Assembly (NCBI GenBank): GCA_022842725.1
Contig: JALHOZ010000023.1
Span: 1 to 62,339 of the forward strand
DNA length: 62,339 nt
DNA from: Saprospiraceae bacterium
GTDB lineage: Bacteria > Bacteroidota > Bacteroidia > Chitinophagales > Saprospiraceae
Reading direction: 5' to 3'
A program made the position numbers and the translations under genes. The notes beneath the pieces are model-generated. The model made no database searches. It saw nothing but the letters and a program-made list of their open reading frames with translations, and had not been told where the DNA came from. Of the stretch, positions 1-9,051 are shown piece after piece; position 1 is the first letter of the stretch; each line of letters begins with the position of its first letter.

Positions 1-112
1 CACTTTGATCCGGAATTAGTGGTTCACTTTACTCCGGAATTAGTGGTTCACTTTACTCCGGAATTAGTGGTTCACTTTACTCCGGAATTAGTGGTTCACT
101 TTACTCCGGAAT
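1..112. repeat. 24-bp tandem repeat, about 4.6 copies, running off the window start
   Basis: The unit GGTTCACTTTACTCCGGAATTAGT recurs with exact 24-bp spacing from 21, 45, 69 and 93, preceded by a partial copy at 1-20 that differs by two bases (GA for AC). The last copy breaks into unrelated sequence at about 112. Tandem short repeats of this kind resemble the multiple terminal repeats of IS21-type insertion sequences in Bacteroidota, so this may be the edge of an element whose transposase genes lie outside the window. The repeat is seen directly; the insertion-sequence reading is inference. Confidence 0.8.
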
Positions 113-893
113 ACTCATATAGGTCATCACAAACGAAGCTTTCATTTTTCACCTTATAGATATAATATATATACAAACCTTTATACTTATCCCCAAAAGT
201 GTTAATTCAACAAGATAAATAGGTAGTAAACAAAACCCGATGTGGGTAACCCGACATCATGAGGGCTGTCGAGCTGATGTCAGAGAGCGTGCCGGTGCCG
301 GACCTTTTTCAAAAAACGGGTTTTTCTTTTGGGTCCAGAGATCCGGCATCACCCAAAATCTTTTTGAAAAGTGATTTTTTACGTCGTGGACAAAAGGTAA
401 AAAGGATAAAGTTGACTGGCTTTTTTATCATTTTTCCTTTCCGGGGTAAAACGGCTCTTTTTACCCCTCCAAAAGTTGATTCAAAAACCCAAATATAAGG
501 TCACGATTTTACCATGCATAGAGAAATAACATATATAAAAGTTGCTAATATAGCAACTTTTTTCGAAAAAAGTTGCGAAAGTCGCAACTCGGTATCGTTA
601 TTAGTAGACTTTTTGGTAAAAAGTTGCGAAAGTCGCAACTTTTTCTTGAAAATTTCTCTTTTTTTTTGCAAAAAATGCCTATATCTTTGTAACGTAATTT
701 ATTTGAAAATTTTACAACGGTAAAAACATCAGATAAATGATCGGAAATAAAACATCTTTTAAACGACTTTTTGTGATGTTTTACTTCCGAAAATATTCCT
801 CCCGGGAATGACTGCAGCGTTCAAAAGAGGAAAAAAAAATGTAACCTATTTTCTAATTTAAATTTATTGTTTAATCTTTTAAAATTATTAATC
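113..893. other. Gene-poor, hairpin-rich intergenic region
   Basis: No convincing gene lies here; the two short open frames (259-498 and 514-723) have no recognisable protein character. Several inverted repeats do stand out: GATGT-GGGT/ACCC-GACATC near 240-262, an imperfect long stem at 396-442, a GGGGTAAAA/TTTTTACCCC hairpin at 443-467, and three hairpins with AGTTGC/GCAACT arms at 538-641. A structured RNA, a decayed element or a regulatory region are all possible. Confidence 0.5.
538..641. repeat. Three hairpins sharing AAGTTGC/GCAACTT arms
   Basis: Three inverted repeats sit in about 100 bp: 538-560 (AAAGTTGC, 7-nt loop, GCAACTTT), 571-589 (AGTTGCGA, 3-nt loop, TCGCAACT) and 621-641 (AAGTTGCGA, 3-nt loop, TCGCAACTT). 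The second and third share the same 19-bp core and both follow runs of A. On either strand the arms are followed by T-rich sequence, so they could act as terminators, but three in a row with the same arms suggests a repeated protein-binding site or a small repeat family. Confidence 0.65.
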
Positions 894-1709
894 ATGTTTA
901 AAATTCTTAAACCCAAATTTTCTAACTACCGAATTGGAGAAAATCTTCAACTTCCTTTCGACGTAATTACTTATTTAAAAGGTTTGGACCTGGATACATT
1001 GATGTTGACACCCAGAGTCGATGAGCTTGAGCGCACCGTCACTATACTGAACGAAGCATTTATGGAGAGCAAAGGGGATACATTAATCGCAAAATTAAGT
1101 CCTTTTGATGAAGAACGATTATTGGCTGCAAGAGGACTCAAAAAGTATTTAGAGTCTGAAACATTCCGCACTGAACCCGGCCGTAGCGACCAGGCAAATG
1201 TATTGTTGAGGAGTTACAATAAATTTTGTAACAATATTACCAGACTTTCTTTACCTCACAAATCAGCAGTTTTTACAAAAATGTTGGGTGAATGGGACAA
1301 AGAGGCCGGGTTCAAAACTGCCATCACATTTTTGGGTGCCGAAACCTGGGTAGAAAACCTGAGAACCAAACAAGAAACATTTGAAAAAATGTCCCTGACC
1401 AAAGCACAAAGTAATCTGCCCAAAGCTGTTTCCGCCAAAATGTTGGCCGACGTTAAGTCCGCTTTTGAAGAGTTGAAAGAAGACATCTATGCCTTTTCCA
1501 GAGTTTCAGCTGACAAACAGGCATATATCCAGTTGATTGACGCACTAAACGGTATCATCGCTTTTGCAAATGCTCCTGCCGCTAAACGAAAAGGCAGAAA
1601 AGGAAGGGACAAACAAAAGCCGACGCCATCTGTGGAGAATAACACATCTTTAGGCAACACACCACCAATGGCGGATACCATCGACAATATCGACTTGTCC
1701 ACATTCTGA
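894..1709 (+). CDS. DUF6261 family protein
   Basis: A 271-residue, soluble, mainly alpha-helical protein with no signal peptide. Its pattern (a leucine-rich helix followed by long helices and the phrase TWVENLRTKQETFEKM around residues 150-165) resembles the DUF6261 family, which is common in Bacteroidota and often multicopy; no function is known. The C-terminus is basic (AKRKGRKGRDKQK) and then Ser/Thr/Asn rich. The open frame extends to a TTG at 867, but the ATG at 894 gives a normal N-terminus (MFKILKPKF) and is preferred. The gene stands alone, between a hairpin-rich region and its own terminator. The family assignment is from memory of the pattern. Confidence 0.65.
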   Translation: MFKILKPKFSNYRIGENLQLPFDVITYLKGLDLDTLMLTPRVDELERTVTILNEAFMESKGDTLIAKLSPFDEERLLAARGLKKYLESETFRTEPGRSDQANVLLRSYNKFCNNITRLSLPHKSAVFTKMLGEWDKEAGFKTAITFLGAETWVENLRTKQETFEKMSLTKAQSNLPKAVSAKMLADVKSAFEELKEDIYAFSRVSADKQAYIQLIDALNGIIAFANAPAAKRKGRKGRDKQKPTPSVENNTSLGNTPPMADTIDNIDLSTF

Positions 1710-1737
1710 TCGTAGCATTAGAAATATTTTTCATTTC

Positions 1738-1778
1738 AAAGACCTTCTGTGTGAATAACATGGAGGGTCTTTTTTTTC
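1738..1778 (+). terminator. Rho-independent terminator of the DUF6261 gene
   Basis: The stem AAAGACCTTC / GAGGGTCTTT closes a loop of about 16 nt and runs into eight or more T residues, 29 bp after the stop codon. Confidence 0.75.
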
Positions 1779-1961
1779 GATATACATACAATACCGACAT
1801 AAAAACAAAGTCTTTATATATAAGTACAAATAGTGGTGTGAAAGGACAATAAATGTGACCATATTTTACAATAAAAATTATTACTTCTGTATCAATCTTA
1901 ATTGTTTATAGAAAAAATAACATTGTACATGATTCAAACAAACTTGATTTTTTCCAAAAAA

Positions 1962-2711
1962 CTACATCATCCTTATCACCAACACCATACCCACAAATGC
2001 CGTCATCCAAAACAACCATATTTGCCACCGGGTCTGGCAATCTGTAAGGTCAGCGATCACTTCCACCCAACGGAGGGGTATGTAAAAGAAGACAAAAAAT
2101 ATAATCAACATCGGAAGATGTCCCCCGATGTTTTCTGCATTCATTCCCATAAATTGCCTTCGGAATACCCACATCAATCCCGTAGTAAAAAATGTCACAG
2201 ACAAAAAAAGAATCAACCGGTAAAACCATAATTTCGGAATTAAAACTTTGGTCGTTCCGGGGATTAAGGTGTGTCCAACCAATTTTGCTTCAGTATACAA
2301 AATGATACTGCCGGTCACATACACCGGAATTTTTCCCGTCCAATTCAGATTTTTATAAGGAAAACCCAACCATTCATATATTTCATAAAAAACCGGCATA
2401 AACAAAAACTCCATTTTAAAATAGGTACGCCAGATGAAGACCATCAACAACAATATACCAAAAAACCAGGTTTTGGTAAATTTTTTCCATACCACTTTTT
2501 GGTCCTCTCCCATCTGTTGAAGTTCACAACTGAGGATATACAAATTGGCCTTGTGTTCTATCGGTATCAGACAAGATAAGATCAATGTCATAAACAAGGG
2601 CATTTTAAAATCTGCCTCAGCCGTATTCATTTTTACCAGCCACGTACTAAAAAGATATCCAACACCCAGGAGTAATACATTAAAGACCAATCCTCTGTAA
2701 CCTCTCAACAT
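1962..2711 (-). CDS. Polytopic membrane protein of unknown function
   Basis: A 249-residue protein with about six hydrophobic segments and no recognised domain. It begins seven bases inside the end of the upstream YhhN-like gene, so it is probably translationally coupled to it and is the last gene of the 5544-1962 operon headed by a histidine kinase. The polar loop near residues 40-75 and the Trp/Phe-rich helices suggest an integral inner-membrane protein, not a transporter of a known family. The function is unknown. Confidence 0.6.
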   Translation of the reverse strand: MLRGYRGLVFNVLLLGVGYLFSTWLVKMNTAEADFKMPLFMTLILSCLIPIEHKANLYILSCELQQMGEDQKVVWKKFTKTWFFGILLLMVFIWRTYFKMEFLFMPVFYEIYEWLGFPYKNLNWTGKIPVYVTGSIILYTEAKLVGHTLIPGTTKVLIPKLWFYRLILFLSVTFFTTGLMWVFRRQFMGMNAENIGGHLPMLIIFFVFFYIPLRWVEVIADLTDCQTRWQIWLFWMTAFVGMVLVIRMM

Positions 2712-3439
2712 GTTGTTACTTCCTGTTTTTGATATCCCGACCAGGCCAACAACAGCAATGAAGGTGTGTAAAACAAACCGGTTGTGGTTCTGATAAAATG
2801 AACAACAGAAGATTCAGGAAAAATAAGTGGGAGCAATACAGTAATGTCACACAACAAAAACAAAACCATGGCCCAAAAGATAAAAACAGAAACTTTTCCG
2901 GAGCATTCAGCTTTGTATCGTGACACATAAGCCATAAAACAAGACAAAATCAACAGGGCTGCATAGATGTAAATGGCCTCTTTAAAAGGATGGCCTTTTA
3001 ACAAAGGTTGCAACCAAAAATAAATGCCACCATACAACAAAATACTAATCCCTAAAGGAAAAATGTAGTTTTTCACCTGTGTGATAAAAAATGACATTGC
3101 CGGAGCGTGTCGTATGATCAGCAATATTTGCATTACCATAAAAAATAAAATGCCAAAAATGAGTTTCCCTTCAATGATGATAAACCAATCGGCGATGACA
3201 ACAAATACAAATGCAATGACCAACCATCTTTGTAAACCTGTAGCGACCTGATTTTTATACATCAGAAGAACCAATAAAAAAATGATGGCCGTCCTGCCAA
3301 ATCTTAAGATTTCACTCGCCGTATTGGGTTGGTTATGTGTATGTTGATACCACCACAAAACATCAACCCATAAACAAATCAGGGTCATCAATACGGCAAC
3401 AGAGCTAAGGCCGGCATACAAACGTAGAGGATTTTTCAT
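2705..3439 (-). CDS. TMEM86/YhhN-like membrane protein
   Basis: A 244-residue protein with about eight membrane helices. Two features recall the YhhN/TMEM86 (lysoplasmalogenase-like) family: an ADWF motif leading into a helix with FGILFFMVMQ in the first half, and a WAMVLFLLCDITV helix in the second half, matching the family's paired Asp-containing helices. The match is distant, so enzyme activity is not claimed. The gene starts two bases after the stop of the histidine kinase gene and overlaps the next gene by seven bases, so the three form one operon. Confidence 0.5.
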   Translation of the reverse strand: MKNPLRLYAGLSSVAVLMTLICLWVDVLWWYQHTHNQPNTASEILRFGRTAIIFLLVLLMYKNQVATGLQRWLVIAFVFVVIADWFIIIEGKLIFGILFFMVMQILLIIRHAPAMSFFITQVKNYIFPLGISILLYGGIYFWLQPLLKGHPFKEAIYIYAALLILSCFMAYVSRYKAECSGKVSVFIFWAMVLFLLCDITVLLPLIFPESSVVHFIRTTTGLFYTPSLLLLAWSGYQKQEVTTC

Positions 3440-3441
3440 GT

Positions 3442-5544
3442 TTACAGCGGCAGTAAGAGGGTAAAGGTCGTGCCTTTGCCGGTTGCGGAGTCCACCAAAA
3501 TGTCTCCGTGATGTTCTTTAATGATGGCATAACTGATCGCCAGCCCTAAACCGGTGCCTTTGCCGACTTCTTTGGTGGTAAAAAACGGTTCGAAGATCTT
3601 TTTTTGTGTCGTTTCGTCCATGCCGGGACCATTGTCGCTGATTTTGATGCAACAATATTGCCCTTCCATTGAGGTTTGTATCCTGATTTTACCTGTTTGT
3701 GGCATAGCCTGGACGGCATTATCCAGAATATTGAGGAATACCTGATTGATTTTGCTTACATTACAGTTGATGGGTTGGCCAAACTCATAGTTTTTTTCGA
3801 CATCGATTTTGTCTTTCATCTTGTGATGCAACAGGGTCAGGGCGGCATCCAATCCTTCTTCGGGTTTATAGGATTGTTTGATGTCGCCACCGTCTCTGAC
3901 AAATGTTTTTAGTCCCAAAATAATATCAGAAGTCCTCTGCGAGCCGTTGGTCATGGTATTCAGCAGGGTTTTGCATTCAAGCATGATATTTTCCAGATCC
4001 GTATTTTGTAATATCTCTTCTATTTTTATAAAATCCGTTGTTTCGTTTTTTTTCATCCCGACCAAAGCGGTAAACAAAGGAAGTAATTCTTCATAATCCA
4101 TCGTAAGTGCTTCTGCACATGCATGCATCGAACTGACCGGATTGTTGAGTTCGTGGGCAATCCCTGCGGTCATTACACCGATGGATGCCATCTTTTCGGT
4201 ATGAACGAGGTGATGGTGGGATTCTTCGAGGTTTTTGAGCAATTCTTCTTTTTCAGCCAGTAACATTTTGGTCTGTGCCTGTTCTTTTTCGAGAGAAGCA
4301 AGGATTTTATTTCTGGTAAAAAAAAGATAAATCAGAAATCCGGACAACAGCAGCAACAATACAATTCCCATAGTCAGCACCTGACGGGTTTGTGCATTTT
4401 TGCGGTTTTCAATGTCCATCCTGCGCAGTTCGTTTTCTCTTTCTTTCAGTTCGATGGCCGCAGTGAGGTCTTCCGATTTTAAAGTCATTGATTCAGCGGT
4501 GTGGAGTTGGTTGACTTCCGTGTACTTTTCCAAAAAACGTAAAGCCTCGCCGACTTCATTTCTTTTTTTATACAATTCATACATAGATAAGTATGCCGTA
4601 AGTTGATAATTTCTTGAATCCACTTGTGTACATTCTTTGATGGCCCTGTTGAAAACCGCTGAAGCATCCTGATCACGACCGGTTGCCATGTACAATTGGC
4701 CAAGTTTGACCAATGACAACCCGATGGTGCGGTATCTTTTGATGGTATCAGCAGCCTGCAGGGCGAGGAGATACGTTTTTTCTGCTTCATCGTACTTTTT
4801 CCATTCCATATACGTGTCACCGAGACCGAGGTAGGAAATGACCAAACCTTCGTAGTTTTTTTGTTTTTTCCTTTTGGGAATATCTTTGATGTAAAAGGAT
4901 TCTGCTTTGGCGTAATCACCTTTGAGGCGATAGATATCTGCGTAAAGTGTTGAGATGATACCCAATTTGAAAGTATCTTTTAATTCTTTTTTGAGGGCAA
5001 GGGATTTTTCGAGGTATTGTTCTGCGGTTTCGAGTTCTCCAAGCTGTATATACGCTTTGCTGATGTCGTTGTACACTTCGGGAATGGCTTTACGTGTAGT
5101 ATCGTATTTTTCCAATAAAGACAAAGCTTTTTGTTGCCATTCGAGCGCCAGGAAGTTTCTGTTTTCTGTAGTGTAAAATCCTCCTAAACGGGAACATGTT
5201 TTGGCCACCCATACACTGTCCTTTCCAAGTTGTCCGAAACGTACAGCTTCGAGAAAGGACCGTTCGGCGCTACCCATATGTCCGATGTACTGATACATTT
5301 TGCCGATGGTCTTGTATTGTTCTGCAACAAGATGATATAAACCACCTTGCAATAAAGTGTCTTTGAGAAGGAGGGCACGCTGAATGTCAATCTGTTGGGT
5401 AAAAACATTGCCTTTGCCAAATTTTTGTTCGTACCAATCCACCCTTTTTTGTAAAAAGTCAGGAGATTGTCCGTTTGCTGCCATCACATAAAATATCGTA
5501 ACCGCACAAAAGATGATGTTTCGCAAACGGACTGCTCCTGCCAT
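3442..5544 (-). CDS. TPR-containing sensor histidine kinase
   Basis: A 700-residue sensor kinase. A signal peptide or anchor (residues 1-26, ending NGQ) is followed by a periplasmic array of TPR units (about 60-340), a membrane helix (about 390-412), a coiled coil, the phospho-acceptor H box GIAHELNNP with His464, and an HATPase_c domain with N box ([10 protein letters not shown]), G1 (DNGPGMD), F (FEPFFTTK) and G2 (GKGTGLGLA). All catalytic motifs are intact. The H-box type (HELNNP) is that of NtrB-like kinases, but no response regulator lies next to it, so the partner is elsewhere. It heads an operon with two membrane proteins that could be its targets or accessory sensors. A TAnnTTTG box at 5571-5578 lies just upstream. 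Confidence 0.9.
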   Translation of the reverse strand: MAGAVRLRNIIFCAVTIFYVMAANGQSPDFLQKRVDWYEQKFGKGNVFTQQIDIQRALLLKDTLLQGGLYHLVAEQYKTIGKMYQYIGHMGSAERSFLEAVRFGQLGKDSVWVAKTCSRLGGFYTTENRNFLALEWQQKALSLLEKYDTTRKAIPEVYNDISKAYIQLGELETAEQYLEKSLALKKELKDTFKLGIISTLYADIYRLKGDYAKAESFYIKDIPKRKKQKNYEGLVISYLGLGDTYMEWKKYDEAEKTYLLALQAADTIKRYRTIGLSLVKLGQLYMATGRDQDASAVFNRAIKECTQVDSRNYQLTAYLSMYELYKKRNEVGEALRFLEKYTEVNQLHTAESMTLKSEDLTAAIELKERENELRRMDIENRKNAQTRQVLTMGIVLLLLLSGFLIYLFFTRNKILASLEKEQAQTKMLLAEKEELLKNLEESHHHLVHTEKMASIGVMTAGIAHELNNPVSSMHACAEALTMDYEELLPLFTALVGMKKNETTDFIKIEEILQNTDLENIMLECKTLLNTMTNGSQRTSDIILGLKTFVRDGGDIKQSYKPEEGLDAALTLLHHKMKDKIDVEKNYEFGQPINCNVSKINQVFLNILDNAVQAMPQTGKIRIQTSMEGQYCCIKISDNGPGMDETTQKKIFEPFFTTKEVGKGTGLGLAISYAIIKEHHGDILVDSATGKGTTFTLLLPL

Positions 5545-5570
5545 AAGGTGTATCTTTAAAATTATAAGTG

Positions 5571-5578
5571 CAAATCTA
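5571..5578 (-). promoter_or_regulatory. Candidate -7 box of the histidine kinase operon
   Basis: On the minus strand this reads TAGATTTG, fitting the Bacteroidota -7 consensus TAnnTTTG, 27 bp upstream of the kinase ATG. No clear -33 TTTG is seen at the usual distance. Confidence 0.35.
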
Positions 5579-5604
5579 AACGTAAAATTAAACCGTACAA
5601 CATG

Positions 5605-6462
5605 TTATTGGATTTTGATTTTCGGCAAACCGATTTTTTTGGTCTTTTTTTCCGGTGAGGATGATGAAGGTTCGGAAGATTTATCCTCCTTTTCGGTATC
5701 GACATTCAGATATGGACATACAGGACCATAAAGTTGGTCTATGGATGTGTTTGCTAATGAGGGCAAACTTTCAAACGTTTTCCTGGACAACATTTTTTTG
5801 ACCGGACTATCGTCATATCCGATCGATACAACGGCAACTTTCATTTGTCCATCCACAAGTCTTACGTAAGCTTCAACGGGTGCTTTGTATTTTCTGACAC
5901 CGGCTTCAAAGGGATAGTTCGGAAGGGTGATCCCTTCACTGTCATTCCATTTTTTATCATACTCTATAAAACCGTTGTAAATGACATCTCCCGTTCTGTC
6001 TGTCCGGTTTTGAGACACATCCGGATAAGTGATGTCATAAACCCAGGAAACATCTTTAAAGTCCACAAATACTTTGATCGGTTCTTTACGGATGAGGTCG
6101 AGGGTCTGTTGTTTTAAATCCTCTGAGGTAAGGGTTTTGGCGCCAACCACTTCGCTTCCGGTGACAAAATACCGCGAAAACTTCCAGGCTTCACCGGCAC
6201 TGCCTCTGACATAGATGGCGAGACCGATGATTTTTTTTGATACTCCGTTTTCTTTGACCGTTGTTGCGGCGACCACTCTTTTGGCCATATTGGCAAACTG
6301 ATATCCCGGTTCTTTTTCGAGCTTCCAGTCATTTTGAACCGAAGCCGTGGCGATTTTTCCATGGTAGGTTTTTACGTCCTGCAGGACTTTGACATCCGTT
6401 GGAAAGGACTGAGCAATAAGAAATACAGGGGATAACAATACTAAAAAAAGGATATGTTTCAT
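5605..6462 (-). CDS. Secreted protein of unknown function
   Basis: A 285-residue protein with a clear signal peptide (MKHILFLVLLSPVFLIAQS, cleavage after about residue 18). The mature part is a mixed alpha/beta domain followed by a Ser/Lys-rich low-complexity tail (KSSEPSSSSPEKKTKK). I do not recognise a family. It follows the beta-helix protein gene at 6568-8025, which also carries a Ser-rich linker, with a gap of 105 bp; the two could be expressed together and act in the envelope. Confidence 0.6.
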   Translation of the reverse strand: MKHILFLVLLSPVFLIAQSFPTDVKVLQDVKTYHGKIATASVQNDWKLEKEPGYQFANMAKRVVAATTVKENGVSKKIIGLAIYVRGSAGEAWKFSRYFVTGSEVVGAKTLTSEDLKQQTLDLIRKEPIKVFVDFKDVSWVYDITYPDVSQNRTDRTGDVIYNGFIEYDKKWNDSEGITLPNYPFEAGVRKYKAPVEAYVRLVDGQMKVAVVSIGYDDSPVKKMLSRKTFESLPSLANTSIDQLYGPVCPYLNVDTEKEDKSSEPSSSSPEKKTKKIGLPKIKIQ

Positions 6463-6567
6463 AATAAGAAATTTGATGATGTGGGGAAAAATACACCGGA
6501 GTTTTTCTGTCCCGGTGTATATATCGAAAATGAAAAAATATGTTCAGGGATTTTGGGTGTTTGCTTT

Positions 6568-8025
6568 TTACAATACCGGTTTTTTGCAACCCGATCCTTT
6601 GCCATAGGTTGACAGACCCAATTTTACGGCGTCTTCCAGCGCCATACGGTGCAACCATATTTCTGCGTCTTTAGATACCGAACTTGCCTGCAGCGGAAGA
6701 CCAAACATAGATCGGAGTTGGTTGGCACCGCTGTTGGAAACTTTCGCAGCAGCATCAACTTCTGCTCTGGATATTTCGACCCGGCCAAAATATTTTTCAG
6801 CCCAAGGTTTGTTGACATCGAGTTTTATTTCCTGAGAATAGTTATTACCGGATTCTCTGGTGACGTAATTGGCATAATCTTCCATTTCGTCCAGTTTGAG
6901 GCCGGTGGCATATTCCTGATAGTCATATTTTTTGTGTCCGACAAACAAATTGTTTTTCAGGGTTACGGTTTTGCACTGTTTGATATTATTGACACCACCG
7001 TAATCACTGAATCCAAAAACATTATTTTCAGCTACCAGGGTCAGCGCATTGTCAAACATAATGCTGTTGCCGCCAAAACTTCCGATGGCATCATATTTCC
7101 AGGAAAAAAGGATGGTATTATTGCGCACTGTGTAAGACGGTTGGCCGGTAGCCCCGTGATGATTACTTTTGCACATGATACCTTCACCGGTATTGTTGAC
7201 GATGAGGTTGTTTTCGATGATGGCAGATCCGTCTTTACCCACCTGAACATCCAGAGCTCCCTGGGTAGGAGCGGTATTGGTGATGACACAGTTTTTAACG
7301 ATTACTTTGGTTCCGCTGCCCGTCCTGATTTTGATGCCCGGCGTATTGGGGGTAGGGTTGAGGCCTTTTTCAGCACTTGCTTTGCGTCGGATAAACTCTT
7401 CTTTGGCGTCGGAATAATAATTTCTGGCGCCATTGTCGATGATGATGCCATCGATGAGGATTTCACCTTTCCAGTCCTTGTATCCTTTGTCGGTGAGGAT
7501 GCCGATTCTTTCGGTGGTCAATCCTTTGGAGATATCATTGGTTCCTGAAAATATCGTTTTGTACTGACCCCACGGATCCCTTTTCGAAAAGTCAGGACTA
7601 TAACCGCCGATAATAGAAAAAGGTACAGAAAATACATCCGAACTTTGATCCGCTTTGCTGGTATAGACGCCGGCAGCGATGTGGACTACATCACCGGCTT
7701 TGATGGACATGGCTATCGCAGCAATATCTTTGGCTGGTGCTTCTTTGGTGGCATCCTTACCTTTGCCGTCAGGTCGGATATAAAAATGGGTGACATTGGC
7801 TGTAGAAGAATTGGAGGAAGTACTTTTTTCCGAAGCAGAAGATTTGGAAGAAGAAGATGAGGTTTTTGGTGTCGGAGCTACAGACTCTTTGATCTCTTTA
7901 GCATCCTTTGTGGTTTGAGAAATGGTTTTGGAAGTATTGTTGATACTTTTTTTCAGTTTGTCAAGCTGTGCGTCGACCTGAACAAAATGGAAAGTAACAA
8001 ACAAAAACAAAATAACGATTCGCAT
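6568..8025 (-). CDS. Secreted right-handed beta-helix protein
   Basis: A 485-residue exported protein: signal peptide (1-19, ending VDAQ), a Lys/Ser-rich linker (about 25-78) and a right-handed parallel beta-helix with repeated short strand units such as VIVKNCVITN, AIIENNLIVNN and YTVRNNTILF. This fold is typical of polysaccharide lyases and adhesins, but no lyase active-site signature is evident and no T9SS tail is present. It has a good Bacteroidota promoter (TTTG-N17-TACCTTTG) at 8056-8084. Confidence 0.75.
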   Translation of the reverse strand: MRIVILFLFVTFHFVQVDAQLDKLKKSINNTSKTISQTTKDAKEIKESVAPTPKTSSSSSKSSASEKSTSSNSSTANVTHFYIRPDGKGKDATKEAPAKDIAAIAMSIKAGDVVHIAAGVYTSKADQSSDVFSVPFSIIGGYSPDFSKRDPWGQYKTIFSGTNDISKGLTTERIGILTDKGYKDWKGEILIDGIIIDNGARNYYSDAKEEFIRRKASAEKGLNPTPNTPGIKIRTGSGTKVIVKNCVITNTAPTQGALDVQVGKDGSAIIENNLIVNNTGEGIMCKSNHHGATGQPSYTVRNNTILFSWKYDAIGSFGGNSIMFDNALTLVAENNVFGFSDYGGVNNIKQCKTVTLKNNLFVGHKKYDYQEYATGLKLDEMEDYANYVTRESGNNYSQEIKLDVNKPWAEKYFGRVEISRAEVDAAAKVSNSGANQLRSMFGLPLQASSVSKDAEIWLHRMALEDAVKLGLSTYGKGSGCKKPVL

Positions 8026-8055
8026 AATATATGTGTTTTATAAATTTTAATGGCA

Positions 8056-8084
8056 CAAAGGTATGTGGCCATTACGTCGTCAAA
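8056..8084 (-). promoter_or_regulatory. Promoter of the beta-helix gene
   Basis: On the minus strand TTTG (8084-8081), 17 bp spacer and TACCTTTG (8063-8056) match the Bacteroidota TTTG / TAnnTTTG promoter. The box is 30 bp upstream of the start codon at 8025. The same architecture and spacing occur at 18625-18653. Confidence 0.65.
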
Positions 8085-8157
8085 AACACTTATGCGGTGA
8101 AACGGGAAAAAGCTGTAGTAAAAAGGAAAATAAGAGCTTTTGGGTAAAAGTGCGGCT

Positions 8158-8922
8158 TTAATACCGGACCAAGGGTTTGCCTGATAAAGCCTGATATAAG
8201 GTAAATGCCGCGAGCAACAAATATAATAAAGTGACAAAAAATGTGGTTTTGACGTCTTTTAAAAAATAATATGCCAACAACGGCAATACTTGTAAGGCAT
8301 GCATGCCGATAAAATGTGCTACCCTCGGGTCGCCGAACTTTCTGCTCCAATGCACCAGAGGTAAGCCTTCACTGCCATCAGGACCGCCGATGGTGTGTGA
8401 CAGCCGGGAGCCCATGACAAACCCTTCAAAAGAAAAGATTACAAATATGAGAATGCCAAGCCTGATTGCCCAAACATAATAATCCGGAAGATCCGGAAAT
8501 TTTTGTGCAAAAAACAGGATTCCTATATAAGCTGTGTACATCGTCACCAAACTCGCAGCGAAAGCCATCATTGTATACAAAAAAGAATACATCGGTGTAC
8601 TGATGTTAAAATGAGACAACTGCCCTTTGCCGGCCTGAAGAGCGATATAAACAATTTCAAAACCAAATAAAAGGATCACGGTCCAGTTGAACAAACTGAT
8701 GTTGAAGTCCTGAAGATAATGGCAGTACCACGCCATCGTCCAGGAAAAAATTCCTATGGACAAGGCAAATTTGAACGGCTTGTACCAGGCATTGATTTGA
8801 AAAACCTGCGTGGTTGTCAACCGGGTGAGGATCAGGAAAAATACGGCGAGGATCATACAGATCAATCCAAACCAGAACAAACTTTCATTTTTTTCTTTGA
8901 GACTCTGGATAAAAAATATCAT
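8158..8922 (-). CDS. Conserved polytopic membrane protein
   Basis: A 254-residue integral membrane protein with about seven hydrophobic helices. A conserved-looking extramembrane segment near residues 175-210 (SHTIGGPDGSEGLP, then WSRKFGDPRVAHFIGMHALQ) places Asp, Arg and two His residues at a membrane interface; I recall similar segments in uncharacterised Bacteroidota membrane proteins, but know no function. It stands alone between the beta-helix gene and the SRPBCC gene. Confidence 0.55.
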   Translation of the reverse strand: MIFFIQSLKEKNESLFWFGLICMILAVFFLILTRLTTTQVFQINAWYKPFKFALSIGIFSWTMAWYCHYLQDFNISLFNWTVILLFGFEIVYIALQAGKGQLSHFNISTPMYSFLYTMMAFAASLVTMYTAYIGILFFAQKFPDLPDYYVWAIRLGILIFVIFSFEGFVMGSRLSHTIGGPDGSEGLPLVHWSRKFGDPRVAHFIGMHALQVLPLLAYYFLKDVKTTFFVTLLYLLLAAFTLYQALSGKPLVRY

Positions 8923-9051
8923 GATTCAGGGTTTGTGAGATTTTTTTTGAATGTTCATCAAAAGCTTGCCGGGATATGTTTCTGGTAATTAATAGAATGG
9001 AACAAGTTAAAACCTTGAGCCCTTCGAATGATCGCATGCCCAACATCAACC

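Noticed and set aside
259-723. Two open frames of 79 and 69 codons
   Set aside because: Their translations are low-complexity or basic with no domain, and they coincide with hairpins; non-coding structure is the simpler reading.
6649-7548. 299-codon plus-strand frame
   Set aside because: It lies opposite the beta-helix gene and is a shadow; the minus-strand gene has a signal peptide, beta-helix repeats and a promoter.
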